DNA of 64,000 nt from positions 1 through 64,000 of the forward strand of contig NZ_AFXZ01000036.1 of the NCBI RefSeq assembly GCF_000224335.1, in the 5' to 3' direction. The DNA comes from Bizionia argentinensis JUB59 (GTDB lineage: Bacteria; Bacteroidota; Bacteroidia; Flavobacteriales; Flavobacteriaceae). Within the stretch, counting starts at the first letter, position 1. Each line of letters begins with the position of its first letter. The notes beneath the pieces are model-generated. The model saw only the letters and a list, made by a program, of their open reading frames with translations, made no database searches and was not told where the DNA came from. Made by a program: the position numbers and the translations under genes. Below, piece after piece: positions 46,350 through 55,761 of the stretch.

Positions 46350-46371
46350 CTCATCACTCCTAACTCATCAC
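46349..46371. repeat. Right inverted repeat of the four-helix-bundle cassette
   Basis: Two direct copies of ACTCATCAC separated by TCCTA. The 23 bases pair with the left repeat at 45943-45965 with four mismatches. The end of the repeat is six bases before the atpG ATG. Confidence 0.6.
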
Positions 46372-46377
46372 TTGATT

Positions 46378-47238
46378 ATGGCAAACTTAAAAGAAATACG
46401 TAACAGAATAACCTCGGTATCTTCAACGATGCAAATTACCAGTGCCATGAAAATGGTATCGGCTGCAAAGTTAAAGAAAGCGCAAGATGCTATTACAGCT
46501 ATGCGTCCTTATGCAGATAAGTTAACCGAGCTTTTACAGGATTTAAGCGCAACTTCAAACGCTGATTCTGGGAGTAGATATTCAGATCAACGTGAAGTGG
46601 AAAAGGTACTTATTGTAGCTATTACTTCAAATAGAGGACTTTGTGGTGCCTTCAACTCTAATATCATTAAAGCAGTTAATAGAACAACTGCTGAAAGATA
46701 TGCAGATAAAGATGTTTCATATATAACTGTTGGAAAAAAGGCTTACGATGCTTTTAAGAAGACAGACAAAGTAATTGCAAATAAAAGTGAAATCTTTGAT
46801 GATTTAACGTTTGAAAATGTAGCTGATTTAGCTGAATTGTTGATGGAGAAATTTGTTGAAGGCGAATTCGATAAAATTGAAATCGTTTACAACAAGTTTA
46901 AAAATGCAGCAACGCAAGAGATAATGGTGGAGCAATTCTTGCCAATTGTACCAATTGAAAAAGACGAAAGTGTAACATTAGATTATATTTACGAACCTTC
47001 TAAAATTGAAATCATTGAGCAATTGATTCCAAAGTCTTTAAAGACACAATTGTATAAAGGTATCAGAGATTCTTTTGCTTCAGAACATGGCGCTCGTATG
47101 ACGGCTATGCACAAGGCAACAGATAATGCAACCGACTTACGTGATGAATTGAAATTAACATACAATAAAGCACGTCAGGCTTCTATTACTAACGAAATCC
47201 TTGAAATTGTTGGTGGGGCGGAAGCTTTAAACAATTAG
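46378..47238 (+). CDS. atpG: F-type ATP synthase subunit gamma
   Basis: 286-residue central rotor shaft. N-terminal LKEIRNRITSVSSTMQITSA and AMKMVSAAKLKKAQ, the C-terminal helix LRDELKLTYNKARQ and ASITNEILEIVGGAEAL are typical. The ATG at 46378 (MANLKEIRNR) is preferred over the TTG at 46372, which lies at the repeat end. It ends the operon here; atpD and atpC are not in the window, as is usual in this phylum. Confidence 0.96.
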   Translation: MANLKEIRNRITSVSSTMQITSAMKMVSAAKLKKAQDAITAMRPYADKLTELLQDLSATSNADSGSRYSDQREVEKVLIVAITSNRGLCGAFNSNIIKAVNRTTAERYADKDVSYITVGKKAYDAFKKTDKVIANKSEIFDDLTFENVADLAELLMEKFVEGEFDKIEIVYNKFKNAATQEIMVEQFLPIVPIEKDESVTLDYIYEPSKIEIIEQLIPKSLKTQLYKGIRDSFASEHGARMTAMHKATDNATDLRDELKLTYNKARQASITNEILEIVGGAEALNN

Positions 47239-47314
47239 ACGTAGCGATAGCGAAGTCAAATTTTTAAATAGAGTAAAAGCTCTTAATAATTAATATAACC
47301 CCAAATTTTATAAC

Positions 47315-47896
47315 ATGAAAAACATCAGTATCTCATCATTTTTAATTTTATTATTTATTATTACTAGTTGTTCAGGTGACGATGATGCATCAGGAAACGA
47401 AATAGTTCAAGAAACTCAAGAAAATGCTACTATAATTAACGGACAAGAATTTAGTACTCCTTTTGCTCATGCATTCATCTACGAGGATCCCAATGAAGTA
47501 GATATCGTAATAAGTAATAATAATACTAGTGATTGGTATTCTTATGAAGGTGATATTCAATTATTCAATTTTACTATTAATAAGCTTGATCTAGAAGGTA
47601 ACTATACTTTTTTAAACCCTTCAAATGCTAATTTTGATTCAAACTCTAATTTTCCTCATGCGCTTTCTACGATTACGAGAATGGAAAATGAACAATTAAT
47701 AGATACTAATAGCAGTGGAACAGGGTTAATTGAAACCTGGTACGATACTGATGAAGGAAATATTGTTGACGAAAATAACAGTATTAAAATAACTAAAATT
47801 GATGATGATACTTATGAAATTGAATATTCAATTGTAATAAACGGTAATGAAATATCTGGATACTATAAAGGTTCGTTGATTGAAATTAATGAATAA
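47315..47896 (+). CDS. Putative lipoprotein of unknown function
   Basis: 193-residue exported protein. The signal peptide ends in the lipobox ITSC at Cys19 followed by SGDDD, a negatively charged start that in Bacteroidota often marks surface-exposed lipoproteins. The body is rich in N, D and T, beta-type, with no recognised domain. A strong terminator follows. It appears to be a single-gene unit. Confidence 0.7.
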   Translation: MKNISISSFLILLFIITSCSGDDDASGNEIVQETQENATIINGQEFSTPFAHAFIYEDPNEVDIVISNNNTSDWYSYEGDIQLFNFTINKLDLEGNYTFLNPSNANFDSNSNFPHALSTITRMENEQLIDTNSSGTGLIETWYDTDEGNIVDENNSIKITKIDDDTYEIEYSIVINGNEISGYYKGSLIEINE

Positions 47897-47922
47897 AATT
47901 AGTTATAATTTTAATAAATTTT

Positions 47923-47967
47923 AAAAAAGACCTTTCAAGATCAAAACTTGAAAGGTCTTTTTTTTTA
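47923..47967. terminator. Strong bidirectional intrinsic terminator
   Basis: AAAAAAGACCTTTCAAG (47923-47939) and its complement from 47947 form a 17-bp stem around ATCAAAA, followed by a run of T. It terminates the lipoprotein gene and can also work on the minus strand. Confidence 0.9.
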
Positions 47968-48064
47968 TTATAGGCTTAAAAAGCTCTATCTCATTAAAAT
48001 CATGAACAAACACTTTTATAGCTGTCGGTAATTCAATACATTTAAACTATATTCTAATTTTATT

Positions 48065-49525
48065 TTGAGCGGACTCAAAGCACTTTTTAAACAGACTTTT
48101 ATTTATGGTTTAGCAACGGTTTTACCACGTATGTTAAGCTTTATTTTGGTGCCTCTTTATACAACGGATGGTGTACTATCATCGGTTGCTGAATATGGGA
48201 AAATCTCCGTTATTTTCTCATATTTTGTACTTTTTAATGTGGTTCTAGCCTATGGTATGGAAACGGCATTTTTTCGTTTTTTCAATAAGGATGAAAATCA
48301 GGAAACCGTTATTGGAACATCTGCTATTTCATTAATCGTGTCGTCTGTCGGTTTTTTTATTTTGGCATTGTTGTTTCAAAATCAAATTGCATCCTTTATA
48401 GATATCGATGTTAAATACATCAAGCTCGTTATTTGGATTCTCCTTTTGGACGCTCTGGTAATTATACCATTTGCTTGGCTTCGCGCCGCTCAACGTCCCA
48501 TGCGCTACGCTATTATTAAAATATTAAACGTCGCCATTAATCTGGGTTTAAATATTTTCTTCTTATTATATTTATCTGATTTAGCAGACCAAAGCACCCT
48601 ATTTGAAAGTGTCTATGTTACCAATTTCGAAATCAATTATATTTTTATTGCCAATCTAATTGCCAGCGGTATCACCTTGGCTTTTATGCTGCCGTTTTAT
48701 ACATCGATTACCTATAGTTTCAATACCGTCTTATGGAAGAAAATGATGCGTTATGCCATTCCAGTATTAATTGCCGGAGTAGCTTTTTCAGTAAATGAAA
48801 CATTTGACCGTATTTTATTGGATCGCTTATTACCAAAAGATATTGCTGATACTGAAATTGGAATGTATTCCGCCTGCTATAAAATTGCGCTGTTTATGAC
48901 GCTTTTCGCAACCGCTTACAGATTAGGAATTGAACCTTTCTTTTTTAGTCATGCGAAAACCAAGAACCCACAAAAAAATTACGCCCGTATTTTAGAGTTT
49001 TTCGTCGCCTCTGGATCTGTTATTTTATTATCGGTTGTTGTTTTTGCCGATTTATTGAAACCCTATATTGTAAGAAGTGAAGCGTATTGGGAAGCCATGT
49101 GGATTGTTCCCATTATACTAATTGCGAATTTCTGTTTAGGAATTTATCACAATCTATCTGTTTGGTATAAAATAACGGATAGAACCAGGTTTGGCGCTTA
49201 CATATCCATTGTTGGGGCTTTAGTAACGCTTACCATAAACATACTATTTATTAAAACTTACAGTTATAAAGCATCGGCAATTGCAACGCTTATTGCTTAC
49301 GCAATTATGGTATTGCTTTCCTATTATTTTGGACGCAAATACTATCCGATTCCTTATAATTTAAAGAAAATTGGAATCTATTTAGCCTTGTCTATTGGTC
49401 TGTCAGTGACATCGTTTTACTATTTTAGAGGTAATTTTGCAATAGGAATTCCAATGTTAATTGTATTTTTGGGAATCGTGTATATGTCAGAACGAAAAGA
49501 AATTAAACAATTATTAAAATCATAA
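48065..49525 (+). CDS. Polysaccharide biosynthesis flippase (MOP superfamily)
   Basis: 486-residue membrane protein with about 14 helices. [20 protein letters not shown] is a typical N-terminus of Bacteroidota lipopolysaccharide/lipid II-type flippases. The start is a TTG, since the next ATG lies inside the first helix. It leads a conserved-looking cluster ending in the EnvC-like gene, so it may serve a conserved envelope polymer rather than the variable one at 13576. Confidence 0.87.
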   Translation: MSGLKALFKQTFIYGLATVLPRMLSFILVPLYTTDGVLSSVAEYGKISVIFSYFVLFNVVLAYGMETAFFRFFNKDENQETVIGTSAISLIVSSVGFFILALLFQNQIASFIDIDVKYIKLVIWILLLDALVIIPFAWLRAAQRPMRYAIIKILNVAINLGLNIFFLLYLSDLADQSTLFESVYVTNFEINYIFIANLIASGITLAFMLPFYTSITYSFNTVLWKKMMRYAIPVLIAGVAFSVNETFDRILLDRLLPKDIADTEIGMYSACYKIALFMTLFATAYRLGIEPFFFSHAKTKNPQKNYARILEFFVASGSVILLSVVVFADLLKPYIVRSEAYWEAMWIVPIILIANFCLGIYHNLSVWYKITDRTRFGAYISIVGALVTLTINILFIKTYSYKASAIATLIAYAIMVLLSYYFGRKYYPIPYNLKKIGIYLALSIGLSVTSFYYFRGNFAIGIPMLIVFLGIVYMSERKEIKQLLKS

Positions 49526-49526
49526 T

Positions 49527-49961
49527 ATGACTATTAAAATAATAAATAAATCCAATCATAATTTGCCACACTATGAAACTATAGCATCGGCAGGAATGGA
49601 TTTAAGAGCAAATATTTCAGAGTCAAGAGTATTAAAGCCTTTAGAACGCAGCATTGTAGGAACTGGTTTATTTATTGAACTTCCTATTGGATTTGAAGCG
49701 CAAGTCCGACCACGTAGCGGATTAGCAGCTAAAAATGGCATCACCGTTTTAAACGCGCCAGGAACTATTGACGCTGATTATCGTGGTGAAATTGGCGTAA
49801 TATTAGTTAACCTGTCAAATGAAGATTTCACCATTCAAAATGGCGAACGCATCGCACAATTAGTTATTGCGAAACACGAACGCGCAGAATGGGAGCTAGT
49901 AGAAGCTTTATCAGATACCGATAGAGGTGCAGGTGGATTTGGGAGTACTGGAGTCTCCTAA
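49527..49961 (+). CDS. dut: dUTP diphosphatase
   Basis: 144-residue trimeric dUTPase that hydrolyses dUTP to dUMP. All five motifs are visible: [37 protein letters not shown] and [10 protein letters not shown]. It starts one base after the flippase stop. A short palindrome begins directly after its own stop. Confidence 0.96.
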   Translation: MTIKIINKSNHNLPHYETIASAGMDLRANISESRVLKPLERSIVGTGLFIELPIGFEAQVRPRSGLAAKNGITVLNAPGTIDADYRGEIGVILVNLSNEDFTIQNGERIAQLVIAKHERAEWELVEALSDTDRGAGGFGSTGVS

Positions 49962-49962
49962 A

Positions 49963-49980
49963 TTCCTGCGAAAGCAGGAA
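49963..49980. repeat. Stop-codon-abutting palindrome A
   Basis: TTCCTGC-GAAA-GCAGGAA, a perfect 7-bp stem with a GNRA-type loop, one base after the dut stop. It continues into ATCGAAGATTCAGCGAAG and TAATCTC, shared with copy B at 57913. Confidence 0.8.
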
Positions 49981-50127
49981 ATCGAAGATTCAGCGAAGCT
50001 AATCTCAAAATCGATAGTAAAAAAATATTGAAAAGCCTATATCAAGGCAAATAGGCATAATTGCCATTAGAATTTGGAGTTTATCAAAATTTGTGAAGCG
50101 TTAAATATCAATATTAAATCAATAAAA

Positions 50128-50442
50128 ATGGAACTTTGGTATGTTTACATCATGACAAACAAGCCAAAAGGTGTTTTGTATATTGGCGTGACCGATAATA
50201 TAGATGAACGCGTAAAGGAACATTAATTAAAAATCTATCCAAAATCGTTTACAGCAAGATACAATTGTGATAAATTAGTATATTTTGAAGAGTTTAATAA
50301 CGGAAGTGAAGCTGAAAAGCGAGAAAGAAACTTTAAAAAATGGAAAAGAGATTGGAAAATAGAATTAATAGAAGAAATGAATCCGAGTTGGTCTGATTTA
50401 AGTATCAACTGGAAACCAAATAATAGTAAATTAAGATATTAG
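50128..50442 (+). pseudogene. GIY-YIG nuclease superfamily gene with an internal stop codon
   Basis: Translation from the ATG gives 32 residues starting MELWYVYIMTNKPKGVLYIG with the GIY-YIG core (VYIM, LYIGVTDNIDERV), then a TAA at 50224-50226. The same frame continues for 71 codons with family features: KSFTARYNCDKLVYFEEF, then AEKRERNFKKWKRDWKIELI, ending at TAG 50440-50442. One nonsense change in an otherwise intact 104-codon frame explains the break. Members are usually small, free-standing, of unclear function. Sequencing error or recent decay are both possible. Confidence 0.85.
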
Positions 50443-50460
50443 TTTAATAATTAAAAGATA

Positions 50461-50477
50461 CTCCGCTCAAGGCGGAG
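50461..50477. repeat. Hairpin just before the nucleotidyltransferase gene
   Basis: CTCCGC, loop TCAAG, GCGGAG: a perfect 6-bp GC-rich stem ending seven bases before the ATG at 50485, so it would fold over the ribosome-binding region. Its loop differs from the GAAA-loop palindromes. Confidence 0.55.
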
Positions 50478-50484
50478 CATAGTT

Positions 50485-51501
50485 ATGAAAATAATAGTAC
50501 CAATGGCTGGACGAGGTTCTCGTCTGCGTCCACATAGTTTAACCGTACCAAAACCATTAATACCGGTTGCGGGACAACCAATCGTTCACAGATTAGTGAA
50601 GGATATTGTCAAAGTTCTCGACCAACCGGTTGAAGAAATCGCTTTCATTTTAGGCGATCCTGCTTGGTTTGGCGATGATGTGGTAAGTAGTTTAAAGGCT
50701 TTAGCCGAATCATTAGGCGCCAAGGCATCTATTTACCGCCAAGATGAACCGTTAGGAACAGGACACGCTATTATGTGTGCTAAAGACTCTTTATCAGGTC
50801 CAACCGTAATTGCGTATGCTGATACTTTAATTCGTGCCGATTTTAAATTGGACCAAGAGGCAGATTCTGTTATTTGGGTAAAAAAAGTAGATAAACCAGA
50901 AGCTTTCGGCGTAGTAAAACTCAATGATAACGACGAAATTATTGAACTGGTTGAAAAACCCGAATCCTTTGTTAGCGATTTAGCGGTTATTGGTATATAC
51001 TACTTTAAAGAAGTCAGCGTTTTAAAAGAAGCCTTGCAACATGTGTTAGATAATAATATTGTTAATGGTGGCGAATACCAGATTAATGATGGTATTAAAC
51101 GCATGATGGCTGCTGGTAACGTTTTTAAAACTGGGCAAGTTGATGAGTGGATGGATTGTGGTAACAAAGCCGTTACGGTTGAAACAAACACGCGTATGCT
51201 CGGATTTTTGAAAGCAGATGGCGAAAAGTTGATTTCAGACGATGTGCAACTAAATAACTCCAAAATCATTCAACCCTGTTTTATTGGTAAGAATGTTGTG
51301 TTAAAGGATGCTATTGTAGGACCAAATGTTTCTATTGGTGATGGTTGTACTATTGAATCTTCAAGCGTTAAAAATAGCTTAATTCAGACTCAAACAACTA
51401 TAAAAAATGCTAATTTAGACGAGGCTATGATTGGTAATCATGTAACTTATAATGGCGAATTCACCAAAGTAAGTATCGGTGATTATTCGGTATTAGAATA
51501 A
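50485..51501 (+). CDS. Sugar-phosphate nucleotidyltransferase with left-handed beta-helix tail
   Basis: 338-residue protein. The N-terminal NTP-transferase domain opens with IVPMAGRGSRLRPHSLTVPK; DTLIRADF carries the metal-binding Asp and VVKLNDNDEIIELVEKPE is the sugar-binding region. The C-terminal (about 245-338) hexapeptide-like strands form a left-handed beta-helix (FIGKNVVLKDAIVGPNVSIG). It resembles glucose-1-phosphate or GlmU-type uridylyl/thymidylyltransferases; the exact sugar is uncertain. Confidence 0.87.
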   Translation: MKIIVPMAGRGSRLRPHSLTVPKPLIPVAGQPIVHRLVKDIVKVLDQPVEEIAFILGDPAWFGDDVVSSLKALAESLGAKASIYRQDEPLGTGHAIMCAKDSLSGPTVIAYADTLIRADFKLDQEADSVIWVKKVDKPEAFGVVKLNDNDEIIELVEKPESFVSDLAVIGIYYFKEVSVLKEALQHVLDNNIVNGGEYQINDGIKRMMAAGNVFKTGQVDEWMDCGNKAVTVETNTRMLGFLKADGEKLISDDVQLNNSKIIQPCFIGKNVVLKDAIVGPNVSIGDGCTIESSSVKNSLIQTQTTIKNANLDEAMIGNHVTYNGEFTKVSIGDYSVLE

Positions 51502-51526
51502 AAACACTTGCTATAACAGGTAATCT

Positions 51527-52894
51527 ATGAAACAAAAAATCTATTTCATCTTACTTTTCTTCGGAATGATTATACCTCCGAAGACAACTTATGCGCAAAT
51601 AGATTATAATAAAATCAATCAAGATGATTTAGGCGATTTTGAAGATTTGCAGCAAGACTATTTTTTTGAAGCGCTCAAGCAAAAGGGCATTGAAAATTTT
51701 GATCGTGCAGCTGAAGCACTTCTAAAATGTATCGATTTGGACAAATCGAAATCGGTTTATCACTTCGAATTAGGTAAAAATTATAACAGGCTTAAAAATT
51801 TTGGAGCTGCTGAAAAAGCCCTGAAACAAGCCGTTAAAATGGAGTCGGACAACGAATGGTACCTAGATGAGCTTTACGATGTTTACGCACAACAAGATGA
51901 TTATGATAAGGCGATAAAGGTTTTAAAGCAATTGGTAGAACACCATCCAGATTACAAAGAAGATTTGGCTACATTATATGTGAAAACCAAAGACTATAAA
52001 AATGCTTTAAAGGTGTTGGATGAGATGGATGATGAACTAGGCCTTTCCATGACCAGAGATATTATTCGAAATCAGATTTATGCTGCAACTGGTAAAAAGA
52101 AGGAGCAGATAGAAAATTTAGAAGAGCGTGTGGAAGAACACCCCGATCAAGAAACCAATTATTTAGCGCTTATTTATCGTTACAGTGAAAATAATGAAAA
52201 AGATAAAGCATTTGAAACGGCGAAAAAATTATTAGAAATTAAACCGAATTCGCAATTAGTTCATTTGGCGCTTTATAAGTTTTATGTTGAAAATAATAAT
52301 GCAGAAGAAGCAATTGCTTCCATGAAAATAGTGATTCAAAGTGCACAAATTAAACCAGAAGCGAAAATAATGGTGTTAACGGATTTTGTTAAATTTGTAT
52401 CAGCAAATCCTGAATATGAACATGATTTAATAGAAGCTACTGCTTTGGTTACCGAAGATAAAAATGGAACTTCCTCTTTTGAAGTAGCGCAGTATTATCT
52501 TAAAAAAGGCGACAAGGAAAAAGCCTTATCTTATTACGAAAAAGCTTTGGCAAAGGATAGTGATAACTTCGGTATTACTAGAAATATGCTCTTGCTTTAT
52601 ATCGATTTAAAAGCATACCAAAAAGCGCAATCTATGAGTGCGGCGGCATTAAATAAATATCCATCTCAACCCATATTTTATTTGATAAATGGCGTGGCTT
52701 TTAATGAACTTAATAAGCCACAAGAGGCTATAGATGCATTGGAAATTGGTTTGGATTATATTATTGATGATACTAAAATGCAATCCGATTTTTACAAACA
52801 ATTAAGTGTTTCATACACACAATTAAATAATACAAATAAGGCAAAATCGTTTATAGAAAAAGCCCAACAATTAGAGTCCTCAATTAATGAATAA
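51527..52894 (+). CDS. Exported tetratricopeptide repeat protein
   Basis: 455-residue periplasmic protein. Signal peptide with likely cleavage after TYA (residue 23). About ten TPR-like helix pairs follow, for example KQALKQAVKMESDNEWYL-type and GDKEKALSYYEKALAKDSDN. TPRs act as protein-binding scaffolds. The gene overlaps the DUF4292 lipoprotein gene by eight bases, so it probably works with it at the cell envelope. Confidence 0.83.
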   Translation: MKQKIYFILLFFGMIIPPKTTYAQIDYNKINQDDLGDFEDLQQDYFFEALKQKGIENFDRAAEALLKCIDLDKSKSVYHFELGKNYNRLKNFGAAEKALKQAVKMESDNEWYLDELYDVYAQQDDYDKAIKVLKQLVEHHPDYKEDLATLYVKTKDYKNALKVLDEMDDELGLSMTRDIIRNQIYAATGKKKEQIENLEERVEEHPDQETNYLALIYRYSENNEKDKAFETAKKLLEIKPNSQLVHLALYKFYVENNNAEEAIASMKIVIQSAQIKPEAKIMVLTDFVKFVSANPEYEHDLIEATALVTEDKNGTSSFEVAQYYLKKGDKEKALSYYEKALAKDSDNFGITRNMLLLYIDLKAYQKAQSMSAAALNKYPSQPIFYLINGVAFNELNKPQEAIDALEIGLDYIIDDTKMQSDFYKQLSVSYTQLNNTNKAKSFIEKAQQLESSINE

Positions 52895-53663
52895 ATATTT
52901 TAATATCTCCTGGCTGGTCTTCATCTTGTTTTTGGTGGTTATGGGTTGTAAGTCTACCGCGTCCTTAACTTCTGATGTAAGCGATTTAACATTATCTACA
53001 AAAGAGGTTTTAAAGGCATACAAAAAAGGCGTGCCTGATTTTAAAACCATGCAAGCCAAAGTGAAAGCTACTTTTTCGGAAGGAAGTAAAACACAAACAT
53101 ATACCATATCGTTTCGTATGGAAATGGATAAGGTTATTTGGGTAAATGCACCATTTAATGTTATCCGCTTGATGATTACTCCAGATGGTGTGCAGTTTTA
53201 TAATAAGTTGGATAATACCTATTTTGATGGTAATTTTAGATACTTGAGTGATGTACTCGGGATAGAACTCGATTTCGCCGAGCTTCAAAATATTTTGCTA
53301 GGAAATGCTATTTTCGATTTAGATAAAAACAACTTTAATATGTCGGTTTTTGAAGAAGGGTATTTGTTTCAACCGAAAAAGCAATTGGCACTTTTTGAGC
53401 TATTTTACATTGTTAATTCATCTTATTTTAAATTGGATTCCCAACAGTTTCAGCAACCAAAAGAATCGCGTTTTCTGCAAATCGATTACTTAAGTTATCA
53501 AATTATAGACAAACAAAGCTTACCAGAACAGTTGAAAGTAATAGCTTTGGAAGCTGGTAGCGAAACAATTATTGAACTCCAGTTTAAATCGGTTACTTTA
53601 AATGAACCTGTTCGTTTTCCGTTTAAAATTCCTTCGGGATTTGAAGAAATTGATTTAAAATAA
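52887..53663 (+). CDS. DUF4292 domain-containing lipoprotein
   Basis: 258-residue lipoprotein; the signal ends with VVMGC at Cys21. The body matches the DUF4292 type, a LolA/LolB-like beta-sheet fold family of Bacteroidota (VSDLTLSTKEVLKAY, then KATFSEGSKTQTYTISFRME). A lipoprotein or LPS-related transport role is plausible by fold but not shown. It overlaps the TPR gene and precedes the EnvC-like gene by two bases. Confidence 0.82.
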   Translation: MNKYFNISWLVFILFLVVMGCKSTASLTSDVSDLTLSTKEVLKAYKKGVPDFKTMQAKVKATFSEGSKTQTYTISFRMEMDKVIWVNAPFNVIRLMITPDGVQFYNKLDNTYFDGNFRYLSDVLGIELDFAELQNILLGNAIFDLDKNNFNMSVFEEGYLFQPKKQLALFELFYIVNSSYFKLDSQQFQQPKESRFLQIDYLSYQIIDKQSLPEQLKVIALEAGSETIIELQFKSVTLNEPVRFPFKIPSGFEEIDLK

Positions 53664-53665
53664 TC

Positions 53666-54892
53666 ATGAAAAAACCAACACAAACATATCTATTACTACT
53701 TGGGTTTCTGCTTATTTCTGCTTTTGGCTTTTCGCAAAGTAAAAAGCAAAAAGAATTAGAAGAACGCCGACAAGCCTTACGCACTGAAATAAAACAAATT
53801 AATGAGTTGTTATTTCAAGGTAAAACGAAACAGAAATCGCAAATATCGCTGATTGAAGATATGAATTATCGGGTAAATGTGCGTAAAAATTTAATACAGG
53901 TTACCAACCAACAAGCTAATTTACTGACGCGAGAAATAAACGATAATCAAAATAAAATTTCCCAATTACGTGATGAACTGGAAGCACTTAAAGCCAGTTA
54001 CGCTAGTATGATTGAAACCTCCTATAAAAGTAAAAGCGAGCAAAGTCGCGTGATGTTTTTATTGTCGTCTACTAACTTCAAGCAAGCGTATAAACGAATT
54101 CAATATTTAAATCAGTATGCTAGTTACCAAAAGGAGCAAGGCGAATCTATTAAAAGCAAAACTACCGAACTTCAGCAAACCAATACCGATTTATTAAGGC
54201 AGAAAGTTGACAAGCAAAAGCTAATAGACGAAAACCGTTCAGCACAGCGCGAATTGGAAAAAGAATTGGTTCAGCATCGTAATTTAATGGCATCCATAAC
54301 CAAGAATTTAACGAGTTATACATCCCAAATTCAGAAAAAGCAAAACGAAGCCGAAAAAATAGATCGCGAAATTGAAAAAATTATTCGTGAAGCAATTGCT
54401 GCATCCAACAAAAAAGCAGGAAAAACAACAACAGCTTCTAGTGGGTTTGCGTTAACCCCAGAGTCTGCAGCTTTGGCTAAAGATTTTGTTTCCAACAAAG
54501 GAAAATTATTATGGCCAGTAGAAAAAGGTGTGGTAAAAGTTCGTTTTGGAAAACAGCCGCATCCAGTGGTGAAATCGGTCACTATTCAAAGTAATGGTGT
54601 TCGTATAGCTACTGAAAAAAACGCCCAAGTTCGTGCTATTTTTAATGGAGAAGTGTTGCGAATCATTTCATCTAAAAATGGAAATCCGACGCTATTAATT
54701 CAGCATGGTAACTATATTTCTGCTTATTCTAACATGGCTAAAATATATGTCAATAAAGGAGATAAAGTAACTACCAAACAAGCGGTAGGCGAGGTTTTTA
54801 CCAATCCTGCAAATGGCGAAACTATGTTAAATTTTAGTATTTTTAAAGAAACAAAAACGGTTAATCCTGCGGAGTGGATTTACCGCATGTAA
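53666..54892 (+). CDS. EnvC-like murein hydrolase activator (degenerate M23 domain)
   Basis: 408-residue periplasmic protein. Signal peptide (about 1-24), long coiled coil (about 25-250, many K/E/Q heptads) and C-terminal LytM domain (about 285-408). The zinc-binding H-x-H is replaced by M387-L-N389-F and the H-xxx-D region by NGVRIA, so it should not be a peptidase but an activator of amidases, as EnvC is in E. coli. The intact M23 protein at 346 provides a contrast. Confidence 0.88.
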   Translation: MKKPTQTYLLLLGFLLISAFGFSQSKKQKELEERRQALRTEIKQINELLFQGKTKQKSQISLIEDMNYRVNVRKNLIQVTNQQANLLTREINDNQNKISQLRDELEALKASYASMIETSYKSKSEQSRVMFLLSSTNFKQAYKRIQYLNQYASYQKEQGESIKSKTTELQQTNTDLLRQKVDKQKLIDENRSAQRELEKELVQHRNLMASITKNLTSYTSQIQKKQNEAEKIDREIEKIIREAIAASNKKAGKTTTASSGFALTPESAALAKDFVSNKGKLLWPVEKGVVKVRFGKQPHPVVKSVTIQSNGVRIATEKNAQVRAIFNGEVLRIISSKNGNPTLLIQHGNYISAYSNMAKIYVNKGDKVTTKQAVGEVFTNPANGETMLNFSIFKETKTVNPAEWIYRM

Positions 54893-54894
54893 AA

Positions 54895-54912
54895 TTCCTG
54901 CGAAGGCAGGAA
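54895..54912. repeat. Stop-codon-abutting palindrome C
   Basis: TTCCTGC-GAAG-GCAGGAA, a 7-bp stem, two bases after the EnvC-like stop. Same stem as copy A at 49963 but one base different in the loop and without the longer shared tail. Confidence 0.8.
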
Positions 54913-54943
54913 TCTCTTTAAATAGAATTCAAAACCGGTACAA

Positions 54944-54977
54944 AAAAATAGCCTGAATATTAATTCAGGCTATTTTT
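54944..54977. terminator. Bidirectional intrinsic terminator
   Basis: AAAAATAGCCTGAAT and its complement form a 15-bp stem around a four-base loop with a T-rich end on both strands. It separates the convergent EnvC-like and thioesterase genes. Confidence 0.88.
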
Positions 54978-55006
54978 ATATATTGGAAATAGTAAAAAAC
55001 TATCTG

Positions 55007-55516
55007 CTATTGAAATAAAGCTTTCAATTCCGTTGCTTCATTAGGTTTCATTTTTCCAGCTAGAACTAAACTCAATTGTTTTCGTCTTAATGCCGCTACA
55101 AAACGTTCTTTTTCTATCTTGGTTTCTGGTGTAATTTCAGGTACTTGAATTGGACGCCCTGTTTCATCAACTGCAACAAATGTATAAATGGCCTCATTTG
55201 CTTTATCGCGCAAACCCGATTCCCGATCTTCAATCCAAACATCTATAAATACTTCCATAGAAGTTTTAAACGCACGAGATACTTTAGCTTCAACAGTAAC
55301 AACACTTCCCAAAGGTATGGAGCGATTAAATGCCACGTGGTTTACTGATGCGGTTACCACAATACGGCGGCTGTGGCGTCTTGCAGCAATACTAGCTGCA
55401 CGATCCATTCGCGCCAATAGTTCGCCTCCAAATAGGTTGTTTAAAGGGTTAGTTTCGCTTGGCAGTACCAAGTCAGTCATTATGGTTTTGGATTGCTCCG
55501 GTGTTTTTGCTGTCAT
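55007..55516 (-). CDS. Acyl-CoA thioesterase (hot-dog fold)
   Basis: 169-residue cytosolic enzyme of the YciA/BACH group that hydrolyses acyl-CoA. The segment NPLNNLFGGELLARMDRAAS (23-42) has the GG turn at 30-31 and Asp38, which corresponds to the catalytic acid; ASVNHVAFNRSIPLGSVV is the second signature. Single gene, flanked by terminators on both sides. Substrate length unknown. Confidence 0.88.
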   Translation of the reverse strand: MTAKTPEQSKTIMTDLVLPSETNPLNNLFGGELLARMDRAASIAARRHSRRIVVTASVNHVAFNRSIPLGSVVTVEAKVSRAFKTSMEVFIDVWIEDRESGLRDKANEAIYTFVAVDETGRPIQVPEITPETKIEKERFVAALRRKQLSLVLAGKMKPNEATELKALFQ

Positions 55517-55539
55517 TATAACATTTTTTAAATGCGCTG

Positions 55540-55547
55540 CAAAGGTA
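55540..55547 (-). promoter_or_regulatory. Candidate -7 element of the thioesterase gene
   Basis: Minus-strand TACCTTTG fits TAnnTTTG, 23 bases upstream of the ATG. No TTG at -33. Confidence 0.5.
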
Positions 55548-55707
55548 CTATGAAAAAGTGGAATTAAGTTTAGTGCCCTATAAAGTAATATGAAGAAAAT
55601 ATTAAGATAACATTATTCGTTCTTTTATATGCCGTTTTAAAAGATCTTCAATTTATAGAATATAGTAATCGTAAATTTATCTGGTGTTGATGAGATTAAT
55701 CAAAAAC

Positions 55708-55742
55708 ACCTCTTCTATCTACTGATTGAAGAGGTTTTTTTA
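55708..55742. terminator. Intrinsic terminator after the SPOR gene
   Basis: ACCTCTTC (55708-55715) and GAAGAGGT (55728-55735) form an 8-bp stem with a 12-base loop. A T-run follows on the plus strand and GTTTTTG on the minus strand, so it can end SPOR gene transcription. Confidence 0.75.
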
Positions 55743-55761
55743 TATAAATTTAAAATAAAAT

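Noticed and set aside
55145-55553. Plus-strand ORFs in the thioesterase region
   Set aside because: Antisense to a well-supported hot-dog thioesterase gene.
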